A stretch of 36,613 nt of DNA from Lachnospiraceae bacterium (GTDB lineage Bacteria; Bacillota; Clostridia; Lachnospirales; Lachnospiraceae): positions 1 to 36,613 of the forward strand of contig JAUNGL010000016.1 in assembly GCA_030524665.1 (NCBI GenBank), read 5' to 3'. Under the pieces are notes generated by a model. It ran no database searches, was not told the origin of the DNA, and worked only from the letters and a program-made list of their open reading frames with translations. The translations under genes and the position numbers were made by a program. Numbering within the stretch: the first letter of the stretch is position 1; every line of letters starts with the position of its first letter. Positions 7,963 to 17,118 of this stretch are shown here, in pieces.

Positions 7963-8718
7963 ATGTTTTTACTGTCATCAGCCAATAATGCATTTTGGGG
8001 CTATGGCGGCCGGGGCTACGGCTATTATGGCTTCGACTGGACCTATCTGCTCGTCATTGCAGGACTTCTGCTGTCCATGATGGCATCAGCCAGAGTGAAG
8101 AGTACATTTGCACAGTACTCCAAACTTCGGTGTATGGCAGGATTGACCGGGGCATCTGCGGCCCAGAAGGTGCTGCACAGTGCAGGGATTTATGATGTTA
8201 CGATTGAACATGTGTCGGGTGATCTGACGGACCACTACGATCCGCGAAGCAAGACGCTGCGTCTTTCAGACAGCACCTATGGCTCGGGTTCCGTAGCGGC
8301 GGTTTGTGTGGCAGCTCATGAGTGCGGACATGCGATTCAGGATAAGGTACAGTATGGACCGCTGGTACTGCGCAGTACGCTGGTTCCGGCTGCGAATTTC
8401 GGCTCTTCTCTGGCATGGCCGGTATTTTTTGCCGGTTTGATTTTTTCTCTGCGTCCGCTTCTGACACTTGGAATCGTTCTGTTTTCACTGGCAGTTCTTT
8501 TTCAGCTTGTGACGCTTCCGGTTGAGTTTGATGCCTCGAGACGTGCACTCCGCGTACTCGAAGAGAATCACATGCTTGGTGAGGTCGAGCTTGCAGGAGG
8601 GAAAAAGGTCCTGAGCGCTGCTGCGCTGACCTATGTGGCGAGCCTTGCGGCTTCCATTCTTCAATTGTTGCGTCTGATCATACTCGCAGGAGAACGGGGA
8701 GGACGCAGACGTGACTAA
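7963..8718 (+). CDS. YugP-like neutral zinc metallopeptidase (membrane)
   Basis: A 251-aa membrane-bound putative metalloprotease of the Zn_peptidase_2 (YugP) family. After a Gly/Tyr-rich N-terminus comes a membrane segment (about 27-43), the zinc motif AAHECGHAIQ (HECGH at 119-123), then hydrophobic segments near 145-190 and at the C-terminus. The substrate is unknown in the family. AAAGGAG at 7947-7953 supports the start. The stop overlaps the GTG start of rsmB by 8 bases, so the two are translationally coupled. The usual place of this gene between fmt and rsmB in clostridia is kept. Confidence 0.9.
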   Translation: MFLLSSANNAFWGYGGRGYGYYGFDWTYLLVIAGLLLSMMASARVKSTFAQYSKLRCMAGLTGASAAQKVLHSAGIYDVTIEHVSGDLTDHYDPRSKTLRLSDSTYGSGSVAAVCVAAHECGHAIQDKVQYGPLVLRSTLVPAANFGSSLAWPVFFAGLIFSLRPLLTLGIVLFSLAVLFQLVTLPVEFDASRRALRVLEENHMLGEVELAGGKKVLSAAALTYVASLAASILQLLRLIILAGERGGRRRD

Positions 8719-10126
8719 GCCGGTGAATCTCAGGGAAATTATTTTGGAAACATTGATGGAGATTACGGAGGAGGAGGCGTACAGCCATATCGTGATCCGT
8801 AATGTCCTGGAAAAATACCAGTATCTGGAGAAACGCGATCGCGCGTTTATCTCCAGAACGACGGAAGGTACGCTGGAGCATATGATCCAGCTCGATTATA
8901 TCATCGAACAGTTTTCAAATGTACCGGTCTACAATATGAAGCCGCTGATCCGCAATCTGCTTCGGATGTCTGTCTATCAGTTAAAATATATGGACAGTGT
9001 GCCGGACAGCGCAGTCTGCAATGAAGCAGTACGTCTGGCGCAGAGGAAAGGCTTTTACAATCTGAAGGGATTTGTGAACGGAGTTCTGCGCAATATCGCC
9101 CGGAGGCTGTATCAGGTACAGTATCCGGATCCGGCGCAGGAACCGCTTCACTATCTGTCTGTCAAATACTCCTTCCCCATCTGGATGCTCGATAAATGGG
9201 TTGCTCAGTTCGGTTATGAGGTGACGGAGAAAATCTGCCGGGAATCTCACATGGAGAGAGGAACGACTGTGCGCTGCAATCTGGAAAAGGCATCGAAGGA
9301 AGAGATTATTGCAAGTTTGAAAAGTCAGAATATTATGGTTAGCCAGCATCCGTATCTGGATTATGCACTCGTGATTTCCGGCTATAATTATATGAAGGCG
9401 GTGACTGCATTCCGGAAAGGATGGATCACGGTACAAGATGTCAGCTCTATGCTGGTCACGGAGGTGGCAGCTCCGAACTGGGGTGATTACTGTCTCGATG
9501 TCTGTGCAGCTCCGGGCGGCAAAAGCCTGCATCTGGCGGATAAGCTGATGGGAAGCGGCTATGTGGAAGCGAGAGATATTTCCGAATATAAAGTAAAGCT
9601 GATGCAGAGTAATATCGAACGCACAGGGGCTATCAATATCCGGGCCGTTGTCAGGGATGCGACGATTTATGACCCGGAATCGCACCAGAGGGCCGATATT
9701 GTGCTGGCCGATCTTCCATGTTCCGGTCTCGGCGTGATCGGGCGGAAGCAGGATATCAAGTATAAGATGTCGGAAAAAAAGCAGGGGGATATTATCCGGC
9801 TGCAGAGGAAAATTCTTAATATCGTGCAGGATTATGTGAGACCGGGTGGGGTTCTTGTGTTCAGTACATGTACGATAGGTGCAGATGAGAACCAGTACAA
9901 TGTGAAGTGGTTTCTGGAGAACTATCCGTTCCGTCTCGAGTCCATTGATTCGTATATCTGTGACGAGCTGAAGTCGAGGACGACACAGGGCGGCTTCCTT
10001 CAGCTGCTGCCGGGAATCCATCAGTCAGACGGGTTCTTCTTTGCACGTTTTAGAAGATTGGAAGATGCCGGAACCAGATATGATGAGACCATGCGGAATG
10101 TGGAGCCGGAAGGAGCATATTTGTGA
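8711..10126 (+). CDS. rsmB: 16S rRNA (cytosine-967-C5) methyltransferase RsmB
   Basis: A 471-aa SAM-dependent methyltransferase with an N-terminal NusB-like RNA-binding domain (about 1-145) and a C-terminal NOP2/Sun fold. The SAM motif is DVCAAPGGKS (263-272). The two cysteines of the mechanism are in DLPCSG (Cys337) and STCT (Cys387, the expected nucleophile). The start is GTG, set by GGGGAGG at 8696-8702, inside the upstream peptidase gene. The next gene also encodes an rRNA-modifying enzyme. Confidence 0.94.
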   Translation: MTKPVNLREIILETLMEITEEEAYSHIVIRNVLEKYQYLEKRDRAFISRTTEGTLEHMIQLDYIIEQFSNVPVYNMKPLIRNLLRMSVYQLKYMDSVPDSAVCNEAVRLAQRKGFYNLKGFVNGVLRNIARRLYQVQYPDPAQEPLHYLSVKYSFPIWMLDKWVAQFGYEVTEKICRESHMERGTTVRCNLEKASKEEIIASLKSQNIMVSQHPYLDYALVISGYNYMKAVTAFRKGWITVQDVSSMLVTEVAAPNWGDYCLDVCAAPGGKSLHLADKLMGSGYVEARDISEYKVKLMQSNIERTGAINIRAVVRDATIYDPESHQRADIVLADLPCSGLGVIGRKQDIKYKMSEKKQGDIIRLQRKILNIVQDYVRPGGVLVFSTCTIGADENQYNVKWFLENYPFRLESIDSYICDELKSRTTQGGFLQLLPGIHQSDGFFFARFRRLEDAGTRYDETMRNVEPEGAYL

Positions 10127-10192
10127 TATGAAAAAAGGAGATGGCTGCTATTTTAGCGGACAGGTGAACCGGAATCTATGGGGAGGCGTGTG

Positions 10193-11266
10193 ATGGAAAA
10201 GAAGGAAATCAGGTCCATGAACTACCGGGAGGTACAGCAGGAGGTTGCTGCGCTCGGGGAGAAAGCCTTCCGTGCAGGACAGCTGTATCAGTGGATGCAT
10301 CAGAAGTTCGCGGATAGTTTTGATGTAATGACAAATCTTCCTGCAGGCTTTCGGGAGAAGCTGCGGGCGGAATATACATACACTGTTTTGGAGGTGGTAC
10401 AGCGTCTTGTTTCAAAGATAGACGGTACGGAGAAATATTTGTTCCGCCTGCCAGATGGAAATGTGATCGAGAGTGTGCTGATGCGCTATCATCACGGGAA
10501 TTCCGTGTGTATTTCTACGCAGGTTGGCTGCCGGATGGGATGCCGTTTCTGTGCCTCCACGCTTGGCGGGCGTACCAGAGATCTGTTGCCCTCGGAGATG
10601 CTGGGACAGGTATATCAGATCCAGAAGCTGACCGGAGAACGTGTCTCGCATCTGGTAGCCATGGGCACTGGAGAACCGCTCGACAATTATGATAATTTCC
10701 TGCGTTTTCTGGAGCTGCTGACGGATGAGCACGGTCTGAATATCAGTCAGCGGAATGTGACGGTATCGACCTGTGGGATTGTGGAGAATATACGGCGGCT
10801 GGCAGATGAAAAGCTTCAGATTACGCTGGCACTTTCACTTCATGCATCCAGCCAGGAAAAGCGGAAAGAGCTGATGCCGGTTGCATACCGGTATGAACTG
10901 AAGGATGTGCTGGAGGCGTGCCGTTATTACTTTGCGCAGACCGGACGTAGGATTACATTTGAGTACAGTCTGGTCGGCGGTGTAAATGACACGAAGCAGG
11001 ATGCAAAGCGCCTCGTGGAGCTGATTGGGGCTATGAACTGCCATGTGAATCTGATTCCGGTGAATCCGATCAAAGAACGCAGTTATGTACAGTCAAATGC
11101 GTCTGCGATCGATGCATTTAAAAATAAACTTGAAAAATACGGGATAAATGTTACTATTAGAAGAGAAATGGGACGCGATATCAATGGTGCCTGCGGCCAA
11201 CTGAGAAAGAGCTATCTGGATACAGGAGCCGCAGAGGAGATAAAGGAGGGGGATGCAGTAGTATGA
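10193..11266 (+). CDS. rlmN: Dual-specificity 23S rRNA/tRNA adenine-C2 methyltransferase RlmN
   Basis: A 357-aa radical SAM enzyme that methylates C2 of A2503 in 23S rRNA and A37 in some tRNAs. The CxxxCxxC iron-sulfur motif is at Cys113, Cys117 and Cys120 (CRMGCRFC). It has YSLVGGVND, and GACGQL near the end carries the second mechanistic Cys. The GEP motif reads MGTGEP, where many homologues have MGMGEP. ATG 10193 is chosen because GGGGAGG (10180-10186) lies just upstream, while the in-frame ATG 10178 overlaps that site. Its stop overlaps the start of the phosphatase gene (ATGA). Confidence 0.95.
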   Translation: MEKKEIRSMNYREVQQEVAALGEKAFRAGQLYQWMHQKFADSFDVMTNLPAGFREKLRAEYTYTVLEVVQRLVSKIDGTEKYLFRLPDGNVIESVLMRYHHGNSVCISTQVGCRMGCRFCASTLGGRTRDLLPSEMLGQVYQIQKLTGERVSHLVAMGTGEPLDNYDNFLRFLELLTDEHGLNISQRNVTVSTCGIVENIRRLADEKLQITLALSLHASSQEKRKELMPVAYRYELKDVLEACRYYFAQTGRRITFEYSLVGGVNDTKQDAKRLVELIGAMNCHVNLIPVNPIKERSYVQSNASAIDAFKNKLEKYGINVTIRREMGRDINGACGQLRKSYLDTGAAEEIKEGDAVV

Positions 11267-11982
11267 ATACATATTGTATCACCGATGTCGGAAAACGGCG
11301 TGAGATGAATCAGGATTATGTCTTTGCGTCCGATCAGCCGGTAGGGAATCTGCCCAATCTGCTGGTCGTGGCAGATGGGATGGGCGGACATAACGCCGGG
11401 GATCTCGCCTCACGCTATACGGTCGAAACGATGCTTGATTATCTGGAACACACGAAGGAAGAACGGCCGATTCCTCTTCTGAGCGGTGCGATACATACGG
11501 CGAATGACAGGGTGGCGGAAAAAGCCAGCTCAGACAGGAGCCTGCAGGGAATGGGAACAACTGTGGTTGCCGCGACAATTAAGGATGAATATCTGTATGT
11601 GGCAAATGTAGGGGACAGCAGACTGTATCTGATCGAGGAAGGGATCGAGCAGATTACACGCGACCATTCACTGGTGGAAGAGATGATACGGATTGGTGAG
11701 CTGAGGCGGGAGGACGCACGCAGCCATCCTGACCGGAATGTGATTACAAGAGCGGTTGGGGTGCATTCACCGGTCAAGATTGATTTTTTTGATGTGCGTC
11801 TGGAACCGGGTGACAAGATACTGCTCTGTTCCGATGGGCTGACGACGATGCTGGAGGATTATGAGATTCTTCGGATTGTCAGAAAAAGCGGTTCGCTGAA
11901 GGAAGCAGCCGAGCGGCTTGTGAATGAGGCGAACAAAAACGGGGGAAAAGATAATATTTCAGTAATCCTTGCTGAATTCTGA
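11263..11982 (+). CDS. stp: PP2C-type serine/threonine protein phosphatase
   Basis: A 239-aa metal-dependent phosphatase that reverses phosphorylation by the partner kinase encoded next. PP2C motifs appear in order: GKRREMNQDY near the N-terminus, VADGMGG (DGMGG 38-42), GTTVVAA, VGDSRLYL, LCSDGLT and GGKDNIS (Asp230). These supply the Asp cluster that binds two or three Mn/Mg ions. The gene overlaps rlmN by 4 bases and precedes the kinase by 17 bases, the usual clostridial Stp-PrkC pair (PrpC in Bacillus). Confidence 0.95.
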   Translation: MNTYCITDVGKRREMNQDYVFASDQPVGNLPNLLVVADGMGGHNAGDLASRYTVETMLDYLEHTKEERPIPLLSGAIHTANDRVAEKASSDRSLQGMGTTVVAATIKDEYLYVANVGDSRLYLIEEGIEQITRDHSLVEEMIRIGELRREDARSHPDRNVITRAVGVHSPVKIDFFDVRLEPGDKILLCSDGLTTMLEDYEILRIVRKSGSLKEAAERLVNEANKNGGKDNISVILAEF

Positions 11983-11999
11983 AAAATGGGGGATTCTTT

Positions 12000-14444
12000 A
12001 TGCTGAAAGTCGGTATGTTTATACAGAACAGATATGAGATTATTTCGAGAATCGGTTCCGGCGGCATGGCAGATGTCTATAAGGCAAAAGACCATAAGCT
12101 GAACCGTTTCGTGGCAGTAAAAGTATTGAAAAATGAATTCCGGGATGATAAGAGCTTCGTCTCGAAGTTCCGGGTAGAGGCACAGTCAGCTGCCGGGCTG
12201 GCGCATGCCAATATTGTGAATATTTACGATGTCGGAGAAGAGGCAGGCATCTATTATATTGTGATGGAGCTGGTTGAGGGTATTACCCTGAAAGGCTACA
12301 TAGAGAAGAAGGGCAGACTCTCTGTGCGTGAGGCGACAAGCATCGCACTTCAGATTTCGGCAGGTCTTGAGGCAGCGCATAACAACGGTATTATTCACCG
12401 GGATGTCAAGCCACAGAATATTATTATTTCTACGGATGGCAAGGTTAAGGTTGCAGATTTCGGAATTGCGCGTGCATCGAATTCCAATACCATCAATTCG
12501 AGTGTCATGGGTTCCGTTCATTATAGCTCCCCGGAGCAGTCAAGGGGCGGTTACAGCGATGAGAAGAGTGATATCTATTCACTGGGGATTACGATGTATG
12601 AGATGCTGACCGGGCATGTACCGTTTGACGGGGATACAGCCGTATCGGTGGCAATCAAGCATCTGCAGGAGGAACTGCACGGACCGAAAGAGCTGGTACC
12701 GGAGGTTCCAAACAGTACGAACCAGATTGTGATCAAATGTACACAGAAGAGTCCGGACCGCCGTTATTCCAATATGTCGGAGTTGATCCGTGATCTGCGT
12801 GAGTCGCTGGTAAATCCGGATGGGGATTTTGTAACCCAGCAGGTAGTGGACAACAAGTCGCAGACGATTATCATGTCCAAAGAGCAGGTGAACCGGATTA
12901 ATGCAGAGCGCAGCAATATGCCGTCTTACGACGAGTCGCTGGATGTCGGGGCAGCAGCAGGGCTGCGAGGTCATAATCCTCATGAGGAGGAGAACCGGGC
13001 ATATCAGCCGGGCAGCTATTATCAGAAGAGCGGCTATCAGGAGGTCGTGACGCCCGGACGGAATGAGAACGGTGGCAGTGACCGATGGGATTCAGACTAT
13101 GATCCTTCAGATTCGGATGATCACGATGACTATAATTCTTACTATGACGTCTACGATGATCGGGATAATTATGGATTTCAGGAAGCAGATTATAAATTGG
13201 ATGAAAGCTATTCTGATCAGGACAAGGATCGGAAAGATGGGGATGATATCGGCATCAATCCGAGACTGGAAAAGGCTGTTACGGTTGGAGGGATTATTGT
13301 CGCAGTTATCATTGGATGTGTGTTCCTTTCATTGCTCGCAAATGCGTTCGGATTGCTCAATTTTTCGAAGAGAGACAGAAAAACCACTAAGAGTACGGAA
13401 AAGATAACGGAAAAAGTGGTTGAAAAGTCGACAGAAAAGAAGGATGACGCGGAAAAAACAAGCGAAAAGACAACCGACGCTCCGGACGAGAAGAACACGG
13501 AAGCTCCCGTTGTAAAGCAGGTAGAGGTACCGTCGCTTCTCGGAAAGACAGAAGAAGAAGTTCAGGCTGCACTGCGTGAGAAAGGTCTTTCCGGCAGCAG
13601 AGGACAGGATGCATCCTCTGCAGAGTATGAAGTAGGAAAGGTATGCAGCCAGACCCCGGTAGCAGGAACGATGGTTGACGAAGGAACTCAGATCACCTAT
13701 CAGATCAACAGCAGTTCCGGGGAAATTATCCTGTCTGATTTGACGAATATCGAACAGAGTCAGGCGCAGGCATTTCTGCTGACACAGGGATTGCAGTATA
13801 AGATTGATGAAACTCAGTACAGTGATACGATAGATACCGGATATGTGATCCGCACGGAGCCGGCGGCCAATACGGCACTCCATGAGGGAGATACGGTTAC
13901 ACTTTATATCAGCCAGGGGTCTCAGGCTGAGGTTTCCTATGTGACGGTGCCGGATTTCTGGTATTGTGATCAGGAGATTTCCACACAGCGTGCAGAGCTG
14001 ACTGGTCTGGGAACACCGGTCTTTGAATATGAGCCCAGCAATGAGGTAAATAAGGATTGGGTTGCACGTCAGAGTATTGAGGCAGGGACAGAGGTGCCGG
14101 AGGGTACCGTGATAACGCTGTATCTCAGTTCAGGTCCGGCTCCGGCAGGTGTAGATACACAGGACAATATCACAGTCGAGAATGGCAGTGAAGGAAAATG
14201 GGAATGCAATGCAAAGCTGGATCCGCCTTCCGGATATACAGGGCAGAAAGTCCGGATTGATTTGGTACAGGAAGGTGTAACTACAACTATCTTTACTGGT
14301 GAGACAACATTCCCGTATCTTCTCAAAGTACAGGGTGCACCGGGTGTGACAACTGGTACGGCATACGTTTATCTGCTGAATGATCAGGGAGAAACTGAGA
14401 GTAAGATTGAATATCCCGGTATTATATTCAATCAGGTAAATTGA
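12000..14444 (+). CDS. prkC: PASTA-domain Ser/Thr protein kinase (PrkC/Stk1 type)
   Basis: An 814-aa membrane kinase that senses peptidoglycan fragments or lipid II. The cytoplasmic Hanks-type kinase has GSGGMADV (19-26), the ATP lysine Lys41, HRDVKPQN (133-140) and DFGIA. A juxtamembrane linker (about 285-420) is very rich in Asp, Ser and Tyr. One membrane helix lies near 427-452, followed by a Lys/Thr/Glu-rich stalk and three PASTA repeats (about 508-571, 576-641, 646-713). The last ~100 residues form a predicted beta-rich domain beyond the PASTA repeats, which I do not recognise. Partner of the phosphatase upstream; rsgA follows after 97 bases. Confidence 0.95.
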   Translation: MLKVGMFIQNRYEIISRIGSGGMADVYKAKDHKLNRFVAVKVLKNEFRDDKSFVSKFRVEAQSAAGLAHANIVNIYDVGEEAGIYYIVMELVEGITLKGYIEKKGRLSVREATSIALQISAGLEAAHNNGIIHRDVKPQNIIISTDGKVKVADFGIARASNSNTINSSVMGSVHYSSPEQSRGGYSDEKSDIYSLGITMYEMLTGHVPFDGDTAVSVAIKHLQEELHGPKELVPEVPNSTNQIVIKCTQKSPDRRYSNMSELIRDLRESLVNPDGDFVTQQVVDNKSQTIIMSKEQVNRINAERSNMPSYDESLDVGAAAGLRGHNPHEEENRAYQPGSYYQKSGYQEVVTPGRNENGGSDRWDSDYDPSDSDDHDDYNSYYDVYDDRDNYGFQEADYKLDESYSDQDKDRKDGDDIGINPRLEKAVTVGGIIVAVIIGCVFLSLLANAFGLLNFSKRDRKTTKSTEKITEKVVEKSTEKKDDAEKTSEKTTDAPDEKNTEAPVVKQVEVPSLLGKTEEEVQAALREKGLSGSRGQDASSAEYEVGKVCSQTPVAGTMVDEGTQITYQINSSSGEIILSDLTNIEQSQAQAFLLTQGLQYKIDETQYSDTIDTGYVIRTEPAANTALHEGDTVTLYISQGSQAEVSYVTVPDFWYCDQEISTQRAELTGLGTPVFEYEPSNEVNKDWVARQSIEAGTEVPEGTVITLYLSSGPAPAGVDTQDNITVENGSEGKWECNAKLDPPSGYTGQKVRIDLVQEGVTTTIFTGETTFPYLLKVQGAPGVTTGTAYVYLLNDQGETESKIEYPGIIFNQVN

Positions 14445-14541
14445 GTACAGGTGTGATATGGAAATCATGAAGCAACAGCTTAATGCCTGTGGGATGTATG
14501 GACAGGCTTCGCATTTTGAATGAATGTCAATGAGGGAATGA

Positions 14542-15420
14542 ATGAGAGGAAAGATAATCAGAGGAGTCGGTGGATTTTATTATGTCCATACGGAAAGCGG
14601 CGGAGTATATGAATGCAGAGCAAAGGGAATTTTCCGCAAGGAGAAGATTAAGCCTCTGGTCGGAGATGATGTGGAGATTTCGGTTTTGGACGAATCGGAG
14701 AAAACAGGCAATCTGGATCAGATTCTGCCAAGACACAATACATTGATCCGTCCGGCTGTGGCAAATGTGGATCAGGCGCTCGTGCTCTTTGCTGCTGCCA
14801 GCCCGAAGCCGAATCTGAATCTGCTGGACCGTTTCCTGATTTCCATGACACAGCAGGAGATACCGGTGTTGATCTGCTTCAATAAGATGGATCTGGTCGG
14901 GGAAGAGGAGCTGTCTGCTTTGAAATGTGCATATGAAATGTGCGGATGCCGAATTTTTTTTACGAGCATCGCGGAAGGAAAAGGTGTGAAAGCTCTGGAA
15001 CAGCTTCTTCAGGGCCGGACAACCGTGGTCGCCGGGCCTTCCGGAGTCGGAAAATCTTCGCTTACCAATACATTGCAGAAAGAAGTGCGGATGGAGGTCG
15101 GTGAGGTCAGCAGGAAGATCGACCGGGGACGTCATACGACCCGTCATACGGAGTTGCTTGCACTCGGGCATGATACATACTTTCTGGATACGCCGGGTTT
15201 TTCGTCACTTTATCTGCAGGGAATTGAGTATGAGGAGCTGAAACAGTATTTTGGTGAGTTTCAGCCGTATGAGCCATACTGCCGATTTCAGGGGTGTATG
15301 CATATCCATGAACCGGACTGTGCGGTGAAGCAGGCCCTTGCAGAAGGGAAAATCAGCCGCTCCCGTTATGAGAATTATGTACTGCTTGCAGAAGAATTGA
15401 AGAGTGTCAGGAAGTATTAA
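14542..15420 (+). CDS. rsgA: Ribosome small subunit-dependent GTPase A
   Basis: A 292-aa circularly permuted GTPase that acts late in 30S subunit maturation. An N-terminal OB fold is followed by the permuted G motifs: NKMD (114-117) precedes GPSGVGKSS (165-173) and DTPGFSS (216-222). The C-terminal zinc knuckle is CRFQGC with MHIHEPDC. The start is supported by a modest GAGGG at 14532-14536. It belongs to the tail of the long housekeeping operon, between prkC and rpe, a common Firmicutes order. A large inverted repeat begins one base after the stop codon. Confidence 0.95.
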   Translation: MRGKIIRGVGGFYYVHTESGGVYECRAKGIFRKEKIKPLVGDDVEISVLDESEKTGNLDQILPRHNTLIRPAVANVDQALVLFAAASPKPNLNLLDRFLISMTQQEIPVLICFNKMDLVGEEELSALKCAYEMCGCRIFFTSIAEGKGVKALEQLLQGRTTVVAGPSGVGKSSLTNTLQKEVRMEVGEVSRKIDRGRHTTRHTELLALGHDTYFLDTPGFSSLYLQGIEYEELKQYFGEFQPYEPYCRFQGCMHIHEPDCAVKQALAEGKISRSRYENYVLLAEELKSVRKY

Positions 15421-15709
15421 GGTTACTGCTCACGAACCGCAGGGACGTGAACAGTAACTATTAAGAAACAGGCTGGAAAAGGGAAACACGGAGTGACTGC
15501 AGTTATGAGGACATTGGACGTCTGTTTGAGGCGGACTGAAACGGAGCAGAGGAGCGGCACCGGACATCGGAGGATGTCTGTCTGCGCAGACGGAAGAGGA
15601 ACGTAAAAACGGGTTTCGAATGTCCATTTTGGAAAGAGAAAAGGTGTGGAAAAAAAGAGAACCGGAGGCGGGATTTTCTGGCATTCCGGTGAACAGGGGG
15701 ACTTACAGG
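15421..15709 (+). other. 289-base spacer between rsgA and rpe
   Basis: It opens with the inverted repeat at 15422-15458. The rest contains no convincing gene: an upstream in-frame TTG at 15620 would extend rpe by 30 residues with no similarity to the family, so I treat it as leader. Confidence 0.5.
15422..15458 (+). repeat. Inverted repeat after rsgA
   Basis: GTTACTGCTCACG (15422-15434) and CGTGAACAGTAAC (15446-15458) pair over 13 bp with one mismatch around an 11-base loop. No U-run follows, so it is not a typical intrinsic terminator; it could stabilise the mRNA 3' end or be a dispersed palindromic element. Confidence 0.6.
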
Positions 15710-16381
15710 ATGAGAAAAAACATTTTGGCACCATCGATTCTGGCAGCAGATTTTGCGCATCTTGAGCGTGATATTACAGAAGCGGTTGAAGCCGGAGCGG
15801 AATATATTCACATTGATGTGATGGATGGAGTATTTGTGCCAAGTATTTCATTTGGAATGCCGGTGATCGAGTCAATCCGAAAGGTTACGGACTGTATATT
15901 TGATGTGCATCTTATGATTGAGAAGCCGGAACGGTATACGGATATCTTTGCAAAATGCGGAGCGGACAGTATTACGGTTCACGCGGAGGCGACGGATCAT
16001 CTGCACAGGACTGTACAACAGATCAAGAGCTACGGGCTGAAGGTAGGGGTTGCGCTGAATCCGTCTACTCCATTGAACGTATTGGACTATGTGCTTGAGG
16101 AACTGGATATGGTGTTGATTATGACTGTGAATCCGGGATTTGGAGGACAGGCTTATATTCCTCAGATGACAGAGAAAATCCGTACGCTTCGTACCAGAGC
16201 AAAGGAGCTTGGACTCGACCTGAATATTCAGGTGGATGGAGGAATCAAGGAGAGCACGATACGCAATGTACTGGAAGCAGGAGCGAATGTATGTGTGGCG
16301 GGTTCCGCAGTGTTCGGAAAGGACATCCGGGAGAATGCAGGAAAGCTGCTTCATATCATGGAAGAGTACAAGGAGTATTGA
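15710..16381 (+). CDS. rpe: Ribulose-phosphate 3-epimerase
   Basis: A 223-aa TIM-barrel enzyme of the pentose phosphate pathway that interconverts ribulose 5-phosphate and xylulose 5-phosphate. Family motifs are LAPSILAADF, HIDVMDGVFVP (metal His and catalytic Asp), DVHLMIEKP, TVNPGFGGQ and QVDGGIK (second catalytic Asp), then the phosphate-binding AGSAVFG. I start it at ATG 15710, matching the family N-terminus, with CAGGGGG at 15694-15700. In many relatives thiamine pyrophosphokinase follows; here a terminator follows instead. Confidence 0.95.
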   Translation: MRKNILAPSILAADFAHLERDITEAVEAGAEYIHIDVMDGVFVPSISFGMPVIESIRKVTDCIFDVHLMIEKPERYTDIFAKCGADSITVHAEATDHLHRTVQQIKSYGLKVGVALNPSTPLNVLDYVLEELDMVLIMTVNPGFGGQAYIPQMTEKIRTLRTRAKELGLDLNIQVDGGIKESTIRNVLEAGANVCVAGSAVFGKDIRENAGKLLHIMEEYKEY

Positions 16382-16478
16382 TGTGAGAGGGTATTGAAGA
16401 AATAAGACGAATGCAATTCTGTTCGTTTTTGGGTGTTCGGCAGGAGGAAGTTCGCTGGCCACAGATGTTTAGACACGG

Positions 16479-16514
16479 CAGCAGAGGATGCAGCAAGATC
16501 TTCTGCTGTTTTTT
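16479..16514 (+). terminator. Intrinsic terminator after rpe
   Basis: CAGCAGAGG (16479-16487) pairs with CTTCTGCTG (16500-16508), with one G-U pair, and is followed directly by TTTTTT (16509-16514). It closes the murE-to-rpe block. Confidence 0.85.
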
Positions 16515-16589
16515 GATGCAGATTTTTGAAAAATAGATGAACAGTAAGTTTTTGGGGAATTATGTCGAACGGTTTTTTGACAGAGACTA

Positions 16590-16618
16590 TTGTTTTATGT
16601 CGGTTTATGTGCTAAACT
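16590..16618 (+). promoter_or_regulatory. Candidate promoter for ychF
   Basis: TTGTTT (16590-16595), a 17-base spacer and TAAACT (16613-16618) lie downstream of the rpe terminator. A TTGACA at 16577-16582 has no good -10 box at the right distance. The resulting leader would be nearly 500 bases, so another promoter nearer the gene cannot be excluded. Confidence 0.4.
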
Positions 16619-16867
16619 GTGACTTGCCTGAGAAAAATACCGAAGAATGTAGAGTACGGGAGAGAAAAGCGGCAGATTCGCGCACAAAACGTCAGAAAAG
16701 GGAAATGGAAAAGCACAAAAATAATTGAGATGAGATGTTTGCTAGCAGAAGAATTGCATTATATTTGTAAAAAACAAAAGAAAATTGTCTGAAGATACGA
16801 AAGAATCCGAAGACAGGATAATTTCGAAGAGATTCGGAATACAGGTGCGGATGAAAAGAAGGACAGA

Positions 16868-16926
16868 AGAGATACCGGAAAACAAAAGAACGCTGAGCTA
16901 CAAAAGAGATACCGGAAAACAAAAGA
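16868..16926 (+). repeat. Purine-rich tandem repeat in the ychF leader
   Basis: A 22-bp sequence (16868-16889) recurs without change at 16905-16926, a 37-base period, with core ATACCGGAAAACAAAAG. The surrounding bases are almost all A or G. A similar pattern precedes lgt (18328-18382), sharing ACCGGA. Confidence 0.7.
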
Positions 16927-17118
16927 GATGTCGGAACTACGGAAGAAATATTGGAAAATGAAAGAAATAACAGAAGTACAAAAGTAAGAGGATATACAGG
17001 CAGGAAAAGTACGAAGAGACATAGAACAGAATGAGACAGTATGTCACGTTTTGTACATGAAAGTACAGAAGATGAGCAGAATATAAATACAGAGGAAAGA
17101 GACAGGAGAGTAGAAATC

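Larger units (their letters stand above)
16382..17118 (+). other. 737-base non-coding region before ychF
   Basis: It contains the rpe terminator (16479-16514), a candidate promoter (16590-16618), and from about 16680 a strikingly purine- and A-rich stretch with a 22-bp direct repeat (16868-16889 and 16905-16926). A 63-codon frame at 16537-16728 and frames on the opposite strand have low-complexity composition and no recognisable domain, so I do not call a gene. Confidence 0.6.

Noticed and set aside
8981-10021. Minus-strand open frame of 346 codons
   Set aside because: Antisense shadow of rsmB without recognisable features.
15620-15709. N-terminal extension of rpe from TTG 15620
   Set aside because: The extra 30 residues match nothing in the family, and ATG 15710 has its own ribosome site and a standard N-terminus.
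16537-16728. Possible 63-aa gene before ychF
   Set aside because: No good ribosome site, highly charged low-complexity C-terminus, and it overlaps the candidate promoter.
16868-16926. CRISPR-like array
   Set aside because: Only two repeat copies, purine-rich, no spacer of regular length and no cas genes nearby.
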